A stretch of 64,000 nucleotides of DNA from an uncultured Flavobacteriales bacterium (GTDB lineage Bacteria; Bacteroidota; Bacteroidia; Flavobacteriales; Flavobacteriaceae): contig CAJWBA010000004.1 of the NCBI GenBank assembly GCA_913020155.1, positions 1 through 64,000 on the forward strand, given 5' to 3'. The notes beneath the pieces are model-generated. The model was not told where the DNA came from. It worked only from the letters and a program-made list of their open reading frames with translations, and ran no database searches. Shown piece by piece: positions 63,047 to 64,000 of this stretch. How positions within the stretch are numbered: position 1 is the stretch's first letter; each line of letters begins with the position of its first letter. A program made the position numbers and the translations under genes.

Positions 63047-64000
63047 ATTCATCATATCAGGAGGAGGAACGGGTGGACATATTTACCCGGCAATTGCTAT
63101 TGCAGATGCTTTAAGGGATTCTTTTTCTGACGCAAAATTTTTATTTATTGGTGCAAAAGGAAAAATGGAAATGGAAAAAATACCCAAGGCAGGTTATCCA
63201 ATTAAGGAGATATGGATTTCAGGTTTGCAAAGGGACTCTTTACTTAAAAATATATTATTTCCAATTAAGTTGATCATTAGTTTTTTTCAATCCGCTTTTA
63301 TTTTGTTGAGGTTTCGACCAGATTTTGTGATTGGAACAGGAGGGTTTGTAAGCGGACCAATTCTTCTAATAGCTCATTATTTTAAAATTAAAACACTCAT
63401 TCAAGAGCAAAATTCTTTTGCAGGAATCACTAACAAAATTTTAGGTAAACGAGTTGATATAATTGCTGTAGCTTTTCCAAATATGGATCGTTTTTTCCCT
63501 GAAAATAAAATCAGTTTAACTGGAAATCCTATACGAAAAGGATTGCTAGAAGTGGGTCTAAAACGTGGGCAAGCTCTTCAGTTTTTTAAATTGGATTCAT
63601 CAAAAAAAACATTGGTTGTTTTAGGTGGCAGCTTAGGGGCAGATCGTATCAATCAAGTCATAGAATCTCATTTGTCTTTTTTCTATGATTTAGGAATTCA
63701 ATTGATTTGGCAATGTGGGAAGTTGTACTACGATCAATTGCAAAAGCACAATGAATTGAAACATGTACAGTTGCATGCATTTTTACAGGAAATGGATTTG
63801 TTGTATGCGGCTTCAGATTTAATTATTTCAAGGGCAGGAGCCAGTTCGGTTTCGGAATTAGCACTGGTGGGGAAACCTGTTTTATTGATTCCGTCACCTA
63901 ATGTAGCAGAGGACCATCAATATCATAACGCTAAATTTTTAGCTAATTCTGGGGGAGCAATTGTTCTATCTGAAAATGATTTAAAGGATCAATTCAAGGA
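63033..64000 (+). CDS. murG: UDP-GlcNAc:undecaprenyl-PP-MurNAc-pentapeptide GlcNAc transferase, 3' end outside the window
   Basis: This CDS is not in the ORF track because it has no stop before the edge. Reading from the GTG at 63033, it gives KFIISGGGTGGHIYPAIAIADAL, the MurG glycine-rich N-terminus, then FVIGTGGFVSGPILL, QEQNSFAGITNKIL, LTGNPIRKG, VVLGGSLGADRIN and SRAGASSVSELALVGKPVLLIPSP. About 322 codons are visible of the usual 360. It transfers GlcNAc to lipid I to make lipid II. It overlaps ftsW by 14 bases. Confidence 0.95.
   Translation, partial: MKPFKFIISGGGTGGHIYPAIAIADALRDSFSDAKFLFIGAKGKMEMEKIPKAGYPIKEIWISGLQRDSLLKNILFPIKLIISFFQSAFILLRFRPDFVIGTGGFVSGPILLIAHYFKIKTLIQEQNSFAGITNKILGKRVDIIAVAFPNMDRFFPENKISLTGNPIRKGLLEVGLKRGQALQFFKLDSSKKTLVVLGGSLGADRINQVIESHLSFFYDLGIQLIWQCGKLYYDQLQKHNELKHVQLHAFLQEMDLLYAASDLIISRAGASSVSELALVGKPVLLIPSPNVAEDHQYHNAKFLANSGGAIVLSENDLKDQFK

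Noticed and set aside
1-64000. CRISPR arrays, insertion sequences, prophage or plasmid signals
   Set aside because: No repeated spacer-like pattern, transposase or integrase was seen; only single copies of short inverted repeats.

Overview
The window is about 64 kb of a low-GC, AT-rich chromosome from a member of the Bacteroidota, class Flavobacteriia. Several things point there: gliding and type IX secretion genes (gldJ, gldB, gldC, porV); many promoters with the Bacteroidota -7 element TAnnTTTG and no Shine-Dalgarno sequences; a short-form adenylate kinase; a MurE with a meso-DAP type DNPR motif; and the flavobacterial gene order nadE/gldB-gldC. Nothing in the window looks like a phage, plasmid, insertion sequence or CRISPR array. 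The genome appears compact: at least seven convergent gene pairs abut or overlap. It also appears to be losing genes, with four decaying genes visible.

Layout. 1-4.8 kb: 3' end of a tRNA-Gly, two tandem carboxypeptidase-regulatory-like proteins, a DUF6702 protein, an M1 peptidase and a TatA-type protein. 4.8-11.3 kb: mostly minus-strand metabolic genes (O-methyltransferase, flavin reductase, then an alanine dehydrogenase / 3-oxoacid CoA-transferase A and B / FAD-linked oxidase operon), interrupted by a PKD-like lipoprotein gene. 11.5-12.9 kb: a DUF1456 gene and about 1.1 kb of mostly non-coding DNA with an ankyrin-repeat relic. 12.9-20.4 kb: a BNR/VPS10 exoprotein, murF, gldJ and porV; porU, which I recall lying between gldJ and porV in gliding relatives, is absent here. 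20.6-25.6 kb: pyruvate dehydrogenase E1-alpha and a two-lipoyl-domain E2, an SDR, a SprT-like protein and mannose-1-phosphate guanylyltransferase. 25.6-36.2 kb: mostly minus strand, with MlaF/MlaE, a ketoacyl synthase III-like enzyme, gcvP, an M3 peptidase and purE-purK, plus a plus-strand UbiA-like membrane protein and a rhodanese pseudogene.

36.3-54 kb: adk, obg, a truncated TPR gene, an Mpl-type ligase, PaiB, a radC pseudogene, a polysaccharide-deacetylase-like protein, a YjjG-type phosphatase, a MazG-like protein, aroA, queA, rlmN, a polyprenyl diphosphate synthase, dnaG, nadE, gldB-gldC, engB and an alpha/beta hydrolase. 54.1-64 kb: the division and cell-wall (dcw) cluster mraZ-rsmH-ftsL-ftsI-murE-mraY-murD-ftsW-murG. 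It is tightly overlapped and preceded by a three-copy, 10-bp-periodic GTGG array that looks like an MraZ operator; murG runs off the window edge.

I did not find a clearly novel multi-gene system. The items most worth a second look are the DnaG primase lacking all four zinc ligands, the missing porU, the set of decaying genes (radC, rhodanese, TPR tail, ankyrin), the leaderless-type promoters at 11519 and 31377, and the MraZ operator array. Several ORF-track starts were moved downstream where a -7 promoter element or an upstream gene overlaps the longer start.
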